Translations under genes and position numbers: made by a program
In this document: positions 1-14,049 of the stretch, in pieces
How positions within the stretch are numbered: position 1 is the stretch's first letter
Layout of the letters: every line of letters begins with the position of its first letter
Notes under the pieces: model-generated
Told to the model about the DNA's origin: nothing
What the model saw: the letters and a program-made list of their open reading frames with translations, nothing else
The model's database searches: none
Origin: Liolophura sinensis
Taxonomy: Eukaryota; Mollusca; Polyplacophora; Chitonida; Chitonidae
DNA: 64,000 nucleotides
Assembly: GCF_032854445.1 (NCBI RefSeq)
Contig: NC_088299.1
Coordinates: forward strand, 12,021,608 to 12,085,607
Reading direction: 5' to 3'

Positions 1-125
1 CTGCGGATGGTCGTGGGTTTCCCCCGGGCCGTGCCAGGTTTCCACCCACCGGGCTGGCGGCGGTCATATAAGTGAAATATTCTTGAATACGGCGTAAAAC
101 ACCAATCAAATAAATAAATAAATAA
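1..125 (+). mobile_element. tRNA-headed SINE family A, 3' part
   Basis: Matches the body and tail seen in the other copies (TCGTGGGTTTCCCCCGGG, then GTGAAATATTCTTGA, CACCAATCAAATAAATAAAT). The tRNA-like head is cut off by the window start. Confidence 0.8.
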
Positions 126-510
126 CTAGTGTAGTTGAGGTCTATTGTTGAACAATTTCTGATATTTTGACTCGTTTTGGAGTGGACGTAATGGCCAACT
201 TTCCTACATTGAGGCAGTTGAATATGGTTAGAAATAGTCAGAAATAGTTTAAAATAGATCTCAACTTTTAGTTTAATTGAACTATTCTGCCAGCAACCTG
301 CAAATTTCAATAAGGAAATGAAGAAGACAAGAACCTCCACATACTCGATGATGATAAGTTTGATAGATGCAGGAGTGAAAGTATTCTCTAGTACAGGGTA
401 GAACATCATACAAATAAATATATACTCTTACCAATATAGTGTGACAGGGTTTAAGACATTGATCTACTTTAGAACAAGATGTGATGTGAAAACCTGTTTT
501 TTCTGTTCAG

Positions 511-3500
511 GTTTTGAATAGCTTGGAAATTCCCTCAACAAGGAAGAATCAAGAAAGAGTTGGAGCCTTGCTGAAATTGTCAGAGATATCCAAAAAGCAA
601 AGGTAAGGGTTCCAAATCAGCATGCTGCTGTTTGTTACATTTCCAGAAATAATGTTGGTGAGGTTCACAATTAATTATGAAGGTGGGATTGACCACCAAT
701 GACTTTGCGATGCCATCAGTGCAATTTGTCATGTAGGTAATTGTGCTTAAAGCTTCAATTTTAACAAATACATGTAGATTACATCGTTTCTAGATACCTT
801 TGATATGCCATGATTAAAAACATGAAAGTGCAATTTTTTCTACACCAGATTATCCGTTGCTAAGAGAGTGTTTGGCACTTGGTATAAGAAGTAAGGCCAA
901 GATGTGGTTAGGGTGGTGTCATTATTCTGTGACTGGTTATAGGATCATGTCAGGTGTCCTTAGCATGGTGTATCAGGGGAGCAGCAATATAGGCCATGTA
1001 GTGGTTGGACTGGTGTCAGTATTCTTTGACTGGTTCGAAGATCATTGTCTTGTATCATTAACATGGTGTACCAGTGAAGCAGGCCCTCTACAATGACATA
1101 ATATGATTAAAATAATGTTGAAAGTGACTTTTAATCCCAAATCAGATTATGGTAATTTTATTTGGTGTTTTACCCTAAAAAATCCAAAATGGAAAATAAA
1201 TTTGAAAATCCTTTGTTTACTTTGCCTTGTTTCATTCTGCCCAAAATTGTAATCGTTGTGGCCCTAAGAAACACAAAAAACAAACAAAAAGCAACACTTT
1301 GAATCCTGTAAAGCACAAAGTAGAGAGGAAAGTACAAGAATAAACTGCATCATATCTTATACTTAAGGTAATTTAACACTCCATAATAATGAACGTGTAG
1401 TTTTGGGAGACCATTATGTCAGGTGAGTATTTCAGATGAGTATTTCTGTGGTTAATTTTCAGTGTTGATGGTCCTCAGTTTAAACTCACTGCCACAGACT
1501 CGAAGATTTTAACAGAAATATGTGAGCATCCAGACCAGTTTGTGGGCCAATCAAAAGATCTCTCTGATAAGGTAATTGTAGACTTACATTAGTTTCACTT
1601 CAATGTTTTCTGTATCAATTAACCATGGGAAAAATATGTACCATATTATTGCACACAGGAACTAGATAACTTTGTGTTACAGCTATATTGCCGATTTTTA
1701 TGGGTTTTTTTTTGTGGTTTGTTGTTGTTTTTTCTTTCCTATTTTGATGTCGAGTCGAGACTTACTGGATTTATCATTAAATAATATTAAATACACTAAT
1801 GACACAAATGTGCCATGTGACATTTAAAAACTCATTTAACTTTAGTCAAATGTGACATTTAAAAACTCATTTAACTTTAGTCTTCTTGGTCAAATGTTTT
1901 TCTCAAAAACTTGCGCTTGACCTCCTAGCACCATACTAGCCTTTAAAGTTAGAGTAATACTCTAGAATCGCTTTTTAGCGTTCATTTACTTCCTTCATGA
2001 GCAAGTGTCAAATTTGTCTTAAAATCACATAATTCACATTACCTGTATGTTGATAAATCTATGCTATATATGATATGAATATTAATGTTGATTTGTATCC
2101 TTTAAGGAGCTTGATACAAAGGCTGAAGAACTAGTTCAAGATATTCAAACCAGTTATGGAGACCTTTTGATTAGGGTTTGTCCCAAGTGTTTATCAAAGG
2201 TAAGGAAGGAATTGTAAAATAGGATGTGTTAAACTACTTTACTACTTAGTTTGAAATCATATTGCTGTATATTTTGGAATAAGAATAACATCCAAAAAGT
2301 GTACCTGGGGCCCGTTCTATGAAGTAGTCTCAAACTGCGCCTGCCACAGTTTCCAGGAGGTACAATCAACACCACAACTTTGTAGAATTAGCCTCTGATG
2401 TCTAAGATTAAAACCATACATGTAGTATACTCTAATTTCTCAAGCTTTTCACATATGAAAGAGAAATTTTCATTGCAAATTTTGCACATTTTTAAATTCA
2501 TTTGGGAGAAAAAACTACATTGATTAGATTGGCCAATTTCAGGGTTGCACAAAAATGTAAAATAGCAGTCAACAAAGAAAAATGCCTTTGGAATATTCTT
2601 GAATAAACACCTTGCAAACATGCGAAAAGATTGAAGAATTACAGTGCATGTATGTCACTTTCTTAAGAACACTTAGCTGAGGTTTGGCTTGACCATCAAG
2701 AGGTTTGTCAGATACCTGGCTGGGGTTGTAATCATCTGTCCTCTGTTCACTCTGCTTTATCCCTAACAATGTCACCCATAATATAGGTAGTGAAGGAAGA
2801 AAAATAAATGATAAATTAATAACGCTTAAGGAATATAGATCTGTTTGAAAGTTGATGGTATATGTTCTAGTTTGTTCTGCAGAGTTTCTTTTGTTCTTGG
2901 CAGGATATGTCTGTAATATCGCTGAAGTGGCGTAAATCAGTCATGCATTCATTCACAGATGTTGTTGCACTCTGTGATGTCATTTGGTGAGCGATATGGA
3001 CAGGACAGTGAGGTGTTCAGGTACAAGAGGGGGAAAGGAGGCATAGAGGAGGTGCCCCACCTCAAGGTTGTGTTTGAGTACAGGTATACTTTGATTTGTC
3101 ATGTAGACTTGTTGATTTTGAGTAGTCAAGAGGAAATCAAACAGAAAAACCTACACATCTGCCTAGAAGTCGGGAGATCTGAGCCTTCAATAGAGGTACA
3201 GTGTAAGTGGTATGGTTCATTCGAGGCCAAATGTAACATTTACATAAACCTCTCCTGTGGCAAAATGGTCCTCTCTCACCAATTAGAGAGTCTGCCTAAA
3301 AGTTGGGAGACCTGGGATCAAACCCGGGTCCAGTCATATCAAGGACTTTTAAAATGGTACTTGCTGCTGCCTCACTTTATGAGAGGTTAGAGCAAGGAAT
3401 TGTGACTGGTTGTCACGGTGTCAGTATAATGTGGCTGGGTGGAGAGTCATGTCCGGCGTCTTTGACATGATACTTAAATGGTGGCAGTTCTGCTACAAAA

Positions 3501-6500
3501 AAATACTTTAATGTATAAAAAATGTTAATACTGGAGTATGTGTGTCTATTTTTCAGTTCCCCAAACATTGCTAAACCGTTTCATGCTGGTCATCTCCGGT
3601 CTACTGTCATTGGCCATGTTTTGGCCAATCTCTGTGAAGCTTCAGGTCACATGGTCACCAGGCTGAATTACTTAGGGGATTGGGGAACGCAGTTTGGTGA
3701 GTTTTTGTTTTTTTTGTTTTCAGCAGAAATATCATGACATTTGTATGCGTATTCATCAGGGGGTTTATAGCAGAAGGTAGTTGCCAACTTCCTGTTGCCT
3801 GCTAGTTTTGTAACATTTTAAACAAGCAAGCTCCTATTTTACTTTATTCTATTTGCTGCCGGTTGCTGACTACATTTCCATGGCAGTGTTCTTCTCAAAA
3901 AGATAATGAAATTCCTGACTCACATAATCAGTCTTCAGTCATGTTCCACTTTTAATAGCAGTATTAATGTATAAACTAAATAAGTTAATAAATATTTGGA
4001 ATTAGGCCCAATTCTTTACCTGAAAATGGAGGAGTTTTCGTTTTTGTCAGACCAGCGTATAAAGAAGTGTTTTTTGTGTCATATCTGTGTCTCATGTTCG
4101 TCATTTGTCAGGTTTGCTTACTGTTGGCTTGAAGAGATACGGTAACAGTGAAGCCCTGAAGTCTAGTCCCATGGAACATTTGTTTGAGGTACAGTAGATT
4201 TGGGAATACTTCGAACGGAGTTGAAAAAAAAATAGTTAGTATGAATTGAGAAATGATTATTGTCTTTTTCTCTTCCTCAAGGGCATGAAGTGTTCTGTCT
4301 CATGGTGATATAGTGATAATGGCACATGTCCAAATCTGAATACAGAAACTGATTTGTATCTCCTGTTCAGGGTGAAATCTTAGGAAATCCTTTCAAAAGC
4401 ATGCCAATGTTAATAATTTTGTGAAGTGCATGTAGATTGCTGAGTGAATCTGCAGAAATTGAAAAGCTGCTAAAAATCCTGTTACAAAATGACATAACAT
4501 TCCAGGGACATGAACATCATGGTAATTTGTCTCTACAGGACATGTATGTGTTGTCATGACAGTTCTGTGTGACGTATAAATCCACCCTCTTTATCTAACA
4601 GGCCATGGGGCCTCCATGGCCGTGGTAATTAGGAGGGCAGCATTTCAAAATGACCCAGGAGCCTCTCACCAATGCGGTCACTGTGAGCTCAAGTCCAGCT
4701 CATGCTGGCTTACACTCCGGCCGTAAGTGGGAAGGTCTGCTGGCTGCCGTCATACAAGTGAGATATTGTTGAGTACAGCGTAAACTACCAAAAGCGTAAA
4801 CTGCCCCTACAAGCACCATTTTGTGATCGTTTAGGGGCAACCCTTGCTGGCTGTATTAGTGTTTTCTTCACTGATGTTGATTAGCCCCTGGCTAATTGCC
4901 AGTCCCACTCTCTCTAGTTTATCTATAACATGTAGCTTTATGAAGTTGAAAGGTTTTTGAGGCATCAGTACAATGCTTACTCTTGTCAACTTCTTCAACC
5001 CACAAACCTGGCTGCTGTGGTATAAGTGAAAACAGTTTTGGCATTAATCTTCAATCAAATAACTCATGCTGTCTTCCTCTCTGGACGTACGTGGGAAGGT
5101 CTACCAGCAACCTGTGAATGGTTTTGGGTTGTCCCCCGGGCTCTGCCTGGTTTCCTCCCACCATAATGCTGGCTACAGGGGTGAAAGTGAAATACTCTTG
5201 AGTAGGGCTTAAAACACCAATTAAATCAATAAATACATATGTGTAAATAGATTGATGTTGAAGATGTTGAAGATGTTGAAGCATTCTTGCCTTTCTGGAA
5301 TTGCTCCTCTTGTATCTTAGCTTAAAGCTAACACAGCTCTTGAGTTTGCAATGCTAAACTCATTTCAGAAGTGAAAATGCATCTGATGATGTAAACCCTG
5401 TCTCTGTATATACTTCTTACCTGTGAGTTTGAATTTGTTTTTGTTTGCATAGGTGTATGTCAAAGTGAACAGTGATGTTTCCCGAGAGGCAGAGGGTGGG
5501 AATAAGACCTCCACCCCCACCCAGAGAGAAGGACTTGACATCTTCAGACAGTTAGAAAATGGTAGTCTTACATGATCATGTACTTCTTTTCTTTATCTAC
5601 TCTCGAACTGATGGCTAGGTGCTGGTTTACATGTTAATGTTTACAAGACAGCCTGTCAAACTTCAGCCAGATCAGTAGGCACATTTAGGTCAGTGAGGAA
5701 ATAAATAAATTCATAAACAGTTTTTATCTTGTTTAAAATTCCGGTTAAACTTCAAGTGAATTCTTTTTATTTGATTTTTATTTTTTTTATCTGTAGGTGA
5801 CACAACATATTTGGACCAATGGCAGGAACTTAGAGATCTGAGTGTGAAAGAATACAGAAACATATATAAGGTGATTGCTGATTGGACTGAAATTTGTGAA
5901 TGTACATGTAGAAATCTATTTGTATCTTAAAGATGGTTATTTCTTGTAAGGGAGGTGCGTATTTGCCAGGAAACTATTTCTGTAATTCCTCAGGTTGTCT
6001 GTTTGTGATTTGGAAACTTTGGATAAAATTTTGACATGAAAGAAGCTAATGTTCATTCTAACTGATCTTTTGATGTCATGACACTAATCAAACGTCTGCT
6101 GTGTGTAGTTTATATGCAATGGCTGAAGTTTAGATTGATCATGTATATGTTAGCTGTTGTTTTTAGTTTTATTGCCATGCCTAAGGATGCCAATGATCGG
6201 ATATCTGCTGTGTGTGGTGTTAATTTCATGCCCTAGATTTATTCTGTTCAGTTCCATGTTTCAGCGCCTGGGAGTGTGGTTTGACGAGTACCACGGTGAA
6301 GCGATGTACGTCAGATCTGCTCAGGATGTCATTAATAGGTGGAGGAACATGGGACTGTTAGAGTTTGAGAAGTAAGACGTGTCACTTTGGGGGGTCCAAA
6401 GTTAAAATTGAATTATACATGTATGTGGCATCCAACATAATGTAACAACCAATGCCAATGTGATACCGTAATGTAACAAATTCCCTATTGTAACAAATGC

Positions 6501-9500
6501 CCTAATGTAACAAATACCCTAATAATGTATCATTGCCCACATAATGTGTCCATAACTTAATAATAATGTTAGAATGACTTGATAACAGTTTTAGTCGTTG
6601 ATGAGTTATCACTGCCCCGATAATGTGTCCATGCCTTTGTAATGTGTCAGTGGAAAGATAATCTGTCAATAAATTAATAATGTTTTAAAACTCTAATTAT
6701 GTTGAAATGGACTGATAATATTTTCAATCCTAAATGAAATGTTATACTACTGCTGTCATTTTTTTTCTATCATTTTTCACCTTCGCTCATCTTTCATTTT
6801 ACGTCATCTCACAGGGACACTGGTGTTGGTTATGTGGACATGGGACAGCATCTGGGTCACTCCTCAAGGGCTAAGGTTCTCAAAAGTGACGGGACCTCTC
6901 TTTATTTGACCAGGTCAGTCTCATGTTCAGAGCTCTAATTAGAAAATATCATCTTTGCCAGTCATAAATTTTTATTTGTTTATTTATTTATTTGATTGGT
7001 ATTTTATGCCGCACTCAAGAATATTTCATTTATATGACGGCGGTCAGCATTATGGTGGGAGGAAACCGGGCAGAGCCCGGGGGGAACCCACGACCATCTG
7101 CCTGTTGGTGCCAGACCTTCCCACGAAGGGTCGGAGAGGAAGCCAGCATGAGCTGGACTTGAACTCACAGTGACCGCAATGTTGAGAGACTCCTGGGTTA
7201 TTACGCTGCGCTAGCGCGCTAACCAACTGAACCATGGAGGCCCCCCAGAAATTTTTAGCGGGCCAAATAGCAGAGACCTACCATATATGAGATTAATGAC
7301 AATGACCATGATAAAACATCTGGAATGAAATGTTTCTCACACTCAAAGGAATCTTTTGTTTGTCACATTTGTACTTTCAAATTGATAAAATTCCCTGATG
7401 GTAGTTAGTATATTTGTATATATTATATATACCTTTCTACTTGTTATTAACAACAACATTTAGCCAACCAAAACCCCAGGGCTGCACAGTGGACAATTGA
7501 CAGTATGTTGAGACATACACTTTTCCATTATGGCATTAGTTTCGCTTTTAGTTGACAAAAACACAGAAGTGAAGGGAGATAATTTTGTTGTAAAGTAGCT
7601 GTCAGCACAGTGTTATCTCTTTCTACATTTCTCCGCCGCCATGAACGTACTTAGAAAGCCGAATTTTTAGTTGTCCTTACATTGACATCTCTTTGATTTT
7701 ATTTGTTGATATTTTTTTTTTGGGCAGGCCAGTTTTAGGTTGGCCTACTACGCCAAATTTTCAGCCCGCTTTTCGCCATTCACAAAGTGCTATTTTGAGC
7801 CCAGTTGTTATATTTCCACCTATAGTCCTACTCAACTGGTTGTTACAATGTCAGTATTCATGCCACAAGTTTATTCAGTTACCATCTCTTTCTGGAAACA
7901 TAGAGTTTGATCTCTCACAGTTTATACTGAAGGGACAAAAAAAGCAAGTTTCTGATTCTCCTTGTTCTGAATAGCTATGGGTGACAAATCCTGCATTGGA
8001 TCCTTTGATCTGAGAAAAGGTATTATATATATAGAACCTATTTTAATCAACAAAAAGGATAGCAGTCTTAGTTTTGTATGTCAAGAAGACCATTTTGATT
8101 GCATTCAAGGATATGACTACACTTTGTCCTTGTGCAAGGCTAAGGGAGTTATGTGCTAATTCCACGATTATTTTACATATGAAAGAGCAACTTTAAGAGC
8201 AGTTTATGCACAATTATAATTTGAATTTGCAGACAATCACATTGGTTGGGTTACCCAATTTCAAGGCTTCACAAAAAGTATGATTGTATCAGTCTACAAA
8301 GAATAATGCCTTCAGAATATGCTTGAATAAACACCTTGCAAACATGTGAAATGGTTGAAGAATTACAGTATATGTAATTATTTTGAAAAGTAAAATAGAA
8401 GTCAACCTTGCAATTCATTTTACTATTCATTTATTTTGGAGGAAACTTGACTCAGTCCAGAGTTTGAAGGAGTTTTTGACATAGTTTCATCGTTCTGTTA
8501 TCCAGGGATATAGCTGCCATTTTGGATAGGTTTGAGAGGTACCAGTTTGACAAGATTCATTATGTGGTATGTATATATGTGTGTATATTGTGTCGGATGA
8601 TTTAACACAAAATTTAACACATTCATTTGATTGCTATGTTATGCAGTGTTCAAATATTTTTGACTTTATTAGTATTCACTGGCAGAGCAATTTATGGTTG
8701 AAATAAACTGGACAAAGCCGGTTTCATGCTGCTTTCATCTTGGGGTGGGAAGGTCTGGCAACAACTTCTGGATGGTCGTGGGTTTCCTTTGGTCTCTTCT
8801 CAATTTCCCCCCACCATAATGCTGGCCACTGTGGTATAAGTGAAACATTCTTGAGTACGGTGTAAAACACCAATCAAATATATAAATAAATCATTAGCCA
8901 AGGAGCTGACAGTTGCAATATATGGCTGTGTTACATTGAATGCCAGTTGTCGTATTTCAGCATTTGATCTTGTTATTATAAATGTATAGATTTTAACGAT
9001 GTTGTTGATGTTTAACACTACATGTTCTGCAGGTGGACAGTGGCCAAGTGCTGTACTTCAGACAGATGGCAGCTGTTCTCAACAGGATGCAAACTCCATG
9101 GCTTAACAAGTAAGGTTTTGATTACCCATATGTGAAACTGAAGGAAGTTTTATTGTAATTATACCTTTTCTCTTATCTCGTAGCAGATCATTTTTCTTCC
9201 AGTAATCTTATATATCTTTTAGTTCTCACATCATGTGTTCTTGTCTAAACAAAGTATATTCTAAAAGTCTCTAGAGTTACTTTGCTTTTTAATAAACAAA
9301 AAGATACATTTGTTAATTTACAGTAAAGCTAAAAAATTCTCATTTCACTTCAAATGACATTTATCAAATGAATATTGGAAGAAACTTTTCTAACACTTGA
9401 ACGACAGTGCTTTAAAACCAAATACATTTTACCTCCAGTGTTGAGGAACTTTATTTGTAATTCAGATACCAGGGTTCAATTCCCTGCCAGGTCATGCAAT

Positions 9501-12500
9501 CACTTCAAACTGATAATGTTGATAATTCCTGACTGGCCACTCAGCATTCGTGAATAGATTGCGAGCACTGGTTTGCACCAGTGACTAGGTGTGGTGTCAT
9601 TTCTAGTGTCTGTGTGTCATGACTGTCTGGGGTGTCATGAATGACAGGAGTCCATGCTCTGTGACTTTGACATATTATTTCTCATGTCTATGCCATGCTG
9701 TGGCTGATAGATAGGGTAACACAGGTGTTGAAATTGACATTGGTGTGTTACAAGAACATCATACAAATAAGACTGAAACAGTCAGCCTTATTTTACCTAA
9801 AGCTAACAAACAGAAAAATGTCTTTATCACATAATATTTGATAAATTATCCTTGTCAGAGTGAGGGATACTCTTCATGTGCCGTTTGGTCGCGTGGATGG
9901 AATGAGCACCCGCCGTGGAAATGTTGTGTTCCTCAAAGACATCCTGGATGAGTCCAAATCAAGAATGCTGCAGACAATTTACAGTAAAGAAAGTAGGTTT
10001 TGGTTTATTGACGTAGTTTTTGGTTAGATGCATGTATTAAAATTGTGACCATGTGGTCTACATATTTTATCTCTCAAAGGCACAACTACATGAGGTGTTG
10101 GTCCATATAGGCATATTGAAGAATCTTGCTCATTTGCTTTAACCATGGTAAATTTTTCAAGGTCATTTGGGTTATATTCAAATTAATTTTTCAAGATTCT
10201 CCTACCATGGTGACAATAACCAGTGGAGAGTTTGTTTATTTGATTGGTGTTTTCTGCCATGCTCAAGAAGAATATTTGCCTTATGACGGAGGCCAGCATT
10301 ACGATGGGAGGATATTGGGCAGAGCCCCGGGGGAAACCTACTGTTGTTGACAGAACTTCCTACGTACAGCCGGAGTGTAAGCCAGCATGAGCTGGACATG
10401 AATTCACAGTTACAGCATTGGTGAGAGGCTCCTGTCTCTTAGCGCAGCACTGGCATGCAAACCACCTTGACCCTGAAAGCCGCACCGTTCAGGTGTTTAT
10501 GTGGTGTTACATGAAGTTTGTAGATAATTACGTACATGTGCCTTCTTAATTCAGCAAGATAGTATTCGTACTCACCTGGCTTATGGTTGAAAATCTTTTG
10601 CACATGCTAACTATTTTTCGCCACACACCCAGTGAGTATTGTCATGTGAGAGAAAATTGCTTTCAAAACGGATAAATGAATACACTAATAGATAAGGACG
10701 ATAATGTAGTCTATGAAAACGGTGTTTCTTTATGATTATGCAATCTGTGTTTCAGCCAGTAAGCCTGTAGATGATGTGGACTCAGTGGCGGACGTGTTAG
10801 GGGTGTCAGCCGTCATTGTGCAGGGCTTGAAGGAGAAGAGACAGAAGAGCTACACCTTCAGTTGGGAAAAGGTGCTCAACTTCAAGTCGGACTCCGGAGT
10901 CTTCCTACAGTACTCTCACGCTAGACTCTCAAGGTGAGATACTCAGAGTGTGATTTTAGCAGTTGTCATCTGTCCGTCCATCCATCCATTGGTCCATCTG
11001 TTGGTTTCTTTGAAAATACTCCATCTCTTGAACACTTGTCTCCAGGTTAACCAAATTGTTAACATGTGTACACTTAGATACTGGGAAGAGCCCTATTTAT
11101 TTGGTTCGACCTAGAAAGTTCAAGGTCTTTAAACTCATTTGAGTTGTATTTTGTGACAGTAGATATGCTTTCTCTTGAACTGTTTGACCCAGCTTTGATC
11201 AACCTTATATCACATGTGTACCTTCTCATGCAGATGAAACAAATTAATTTGGATTTAACTTGACCTATTTTTTCAAGGTCATTAGGCCTGTGCCTCTATA
11301 AGCATACTATCTCTTGCAACCGCCTTTTGAAAACTTGACCTATTTTTTCAAGGTCATTAGGCCTGTGCGTCTATTAGCATACTAGCAACCATGCCTTTGA
11401 AAATGTTCTTGCAAAATAATTTTAAGAGACTGACAATTCTTCTCATCGCTCTGATTGCAGCTTAACATTTGTAAGTCAGGAGGCCTGTTTGTCTGACATA
11501 TAAATTTTTGAATACAATATTCAGCAGTGATCAATTAAATAAATCTATATGTCCCTTAGTTGTAGGGACCTCAGCATCTTAAGCCTTAAGTCAAATATTC
11601 AAACACCGGTACAAATAAAAAGTTTTGTGCCAGAAAGTTAAAAGTAGGGCTCTGATTGCTGCAAAACAGTCTGCTAACTACAAATTGAGTTGTTTCCTGT
11701 TCTGAATTTGGCTTGCAATTCATGACTTAAGTATTAAGTTGCTTGATAAATATGAGTCCCAGCCATATGTCTGGTACATTTGTCTGGTACATTTGACTGT
11801 CAAGTTCCTCTATCCATAAGGACCTGGGATCAAACCTGGATTGGGTCATACCAAAGGCTTTAAAAATGGTAGTTGTTGCTGCCTGGTTTGGTGCTCAACA
11901 CTGAGAGGTTAGAGTAAAGAAACAGGACTGGTTGGCATCACGTGTATTAAAGTTAACAATTTTTGAGTAGAGCAATTCCAAACAATAAATACAATGTCAA
12001 TTTTTGAGCCACTATGTTTTTGTTCATATCAACAGCCTGGCAGAGAACTGTGGTGTTTCATTGTCTGAGGACTTTAGCGCAGGATGCCTGACTGAGCCTG
12101 AGGCACAGAGATTGGTTCTCCATCTGACAGGGTAAGTTATGTGACGTTTGTCTTGACAGTGGTAGAGAACTGAAATGATGTCTTACCCCAGGTTCACCTG
12201 GGTGTGGATCAAAAGTAAAGAGCAGGCAGGACTAGCAGAAAAATGATGTTAAATCATGAGCTTGAAGACACGCTTTTAGGGGGTGTCTTTAGCCTTCAGA
12301 TTTTCCATGTTTACTGCTCAGTAGGATTTAAAGGAAAAAAAATCACTAAAATAAAGCATTTATTGGTTGAAAGACCATCAAATACTGTCCAGGAAAATAG
12401 TTTGATATTTTTTTAGCATTTTTCTAGCAGGCTGAATTGCATTTAAAACAGAGGGTATTGTAGGGGTCTGTTGGGACCCAGAGGGTATCAATGATGTAAC

Positions 12501-14016
12501 AGCAATATTTTTGACTTGGAATAGTTTGTTTCAAGGTCCATTTGTTGAATGCATGCATAGCTCTAAATGAAGATGCATTTTGAATGATGAAATATAGCAA
12601 TCTATGTGTGTTAAATGGCAAAAAGTTGAAGTGACATCATTGGTCCCAATATGGATTGTTTGTTTGTTGGATTGGTGTTTTACGCCGTACTCAAAGAATA
12701 TTTCACTTATACAATGGCAGCCAGCATTATGGTGGGAGGAAACCGGGCATAGTCTTGGGAAACCCACGACCATTCCACAGGTTTGCTGGCGGACCTTCCC
12801 ACTCAGGCTGGAGGGGAAGCCAGCATGAGCTGGACTTGCACTCACAACGACCGCATTGGTGAGAAGCTCCTGGGTCATTACGCTGCGCTAGCGCGCTAAC
12901 CAACTGAGGATCCCAGTTTGGTCAGAAAAGGCCACAGTGGAATCCAAAGTTTTAAATGCATTTTACTAGGTCGAAAAGTAGTCTAAAAAAATAAATCAAA
13001 ATATTTTCCCAGACAGTATTTAAGGGTCTTTCATCTGACATGTACTTCAAGCTAGTGTGTTCTTTGCCTTTAAAGGAGCCAGTTTATTTGGTCTTTGACC
13101 TTTTGCACTGACATAGTGGATAGAGTGTTTTCTTCATATATGGTAGATCCAAGGTTCAGTCCGGAATTAAGTCACACCTAAGACTTCAGCATCGGTAATC
13201 TTGGAACTACCTTACTTGTCACTCATCGTAACAGGAATGGACCAAGTACTTGGTGTCAGTATAATGTGACCAGGTGGGTCGTCATCTGTGTCTTTGGCAT
13301 GGTGGTGTAGTGAGGCAGCACTGTACATATGATGATATTGGGTCCGGTCTGCTACAAGTAGTCATTGTGATACGTCTGAAAATAAACCTCAGCCAAACTG
13401 ACAATTGATCTTTGGCAAATGCCTTACCATTCTTTCCATTAAGCTTATACAGGACAACAGACATGGCCTTAGTTTGTCAGTAACTGACCAAGTTCTGTGA
13501 TTTACCACTTCGACTTCCTCCACTCACAGAACTGAAATATGGCATTAACAATCACCAGGTAAAGGAATCCCTCTGTGTTTTTGCTGCAGTTTTGACACGG
13601 CTATTCATGAGGCATACCAGGAGTTGGAACCTTGTATTCTTGTCCAGTATCTCTTCAAGTTAGGGTGAGTATTACGGTTGTAAGCCTGACACATCATGTT
13701 CTTCTCTGCTAAGAGTGTTGTTGAGTATTATTGAGTATACGCCAGCCACTGCTGTATCCCTCATTCCTTTTGTGGACTTTGAGTGTTCACATCATTGTTG
13801 TTGTTTTTTTTTTTTTTTGTTTTTTTGTTTTTTTTGTTTTTTTTTTACCGCTTCAGTGGCCTAATGGTTAGATCATCCACCTTGAAGTCCGAAGCCTATT
13901 GAATGGACTAGCCCTGCCACTAGAAAGCAAAATATATATATACACACACCTAATGACTCCTTATCGTCATATCACTGAAAAATTGCAAAGTACGACATTA
14001 AACCTTAAAGTATACA

Positions 14017-14049
<33 letters not shown>

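Noticed and set aside
3290-3335. tRNA genes suggested by B-box sequences (also near 31540, 50770 and 53650)
   Set aside because: None can fold a complete cloverleaf in place; they belong to tRNA-derived SINEs or their relics.
7693-8159. Open frames 7693-7974 and 7977-8159 as extra RARS2 exons
   Set aside because: The flanking exons 6815-6913 and 8506-8566 already join in phase to give the conserved [14 protein letters not shown]; these frames have no matching splice sites or similarity.
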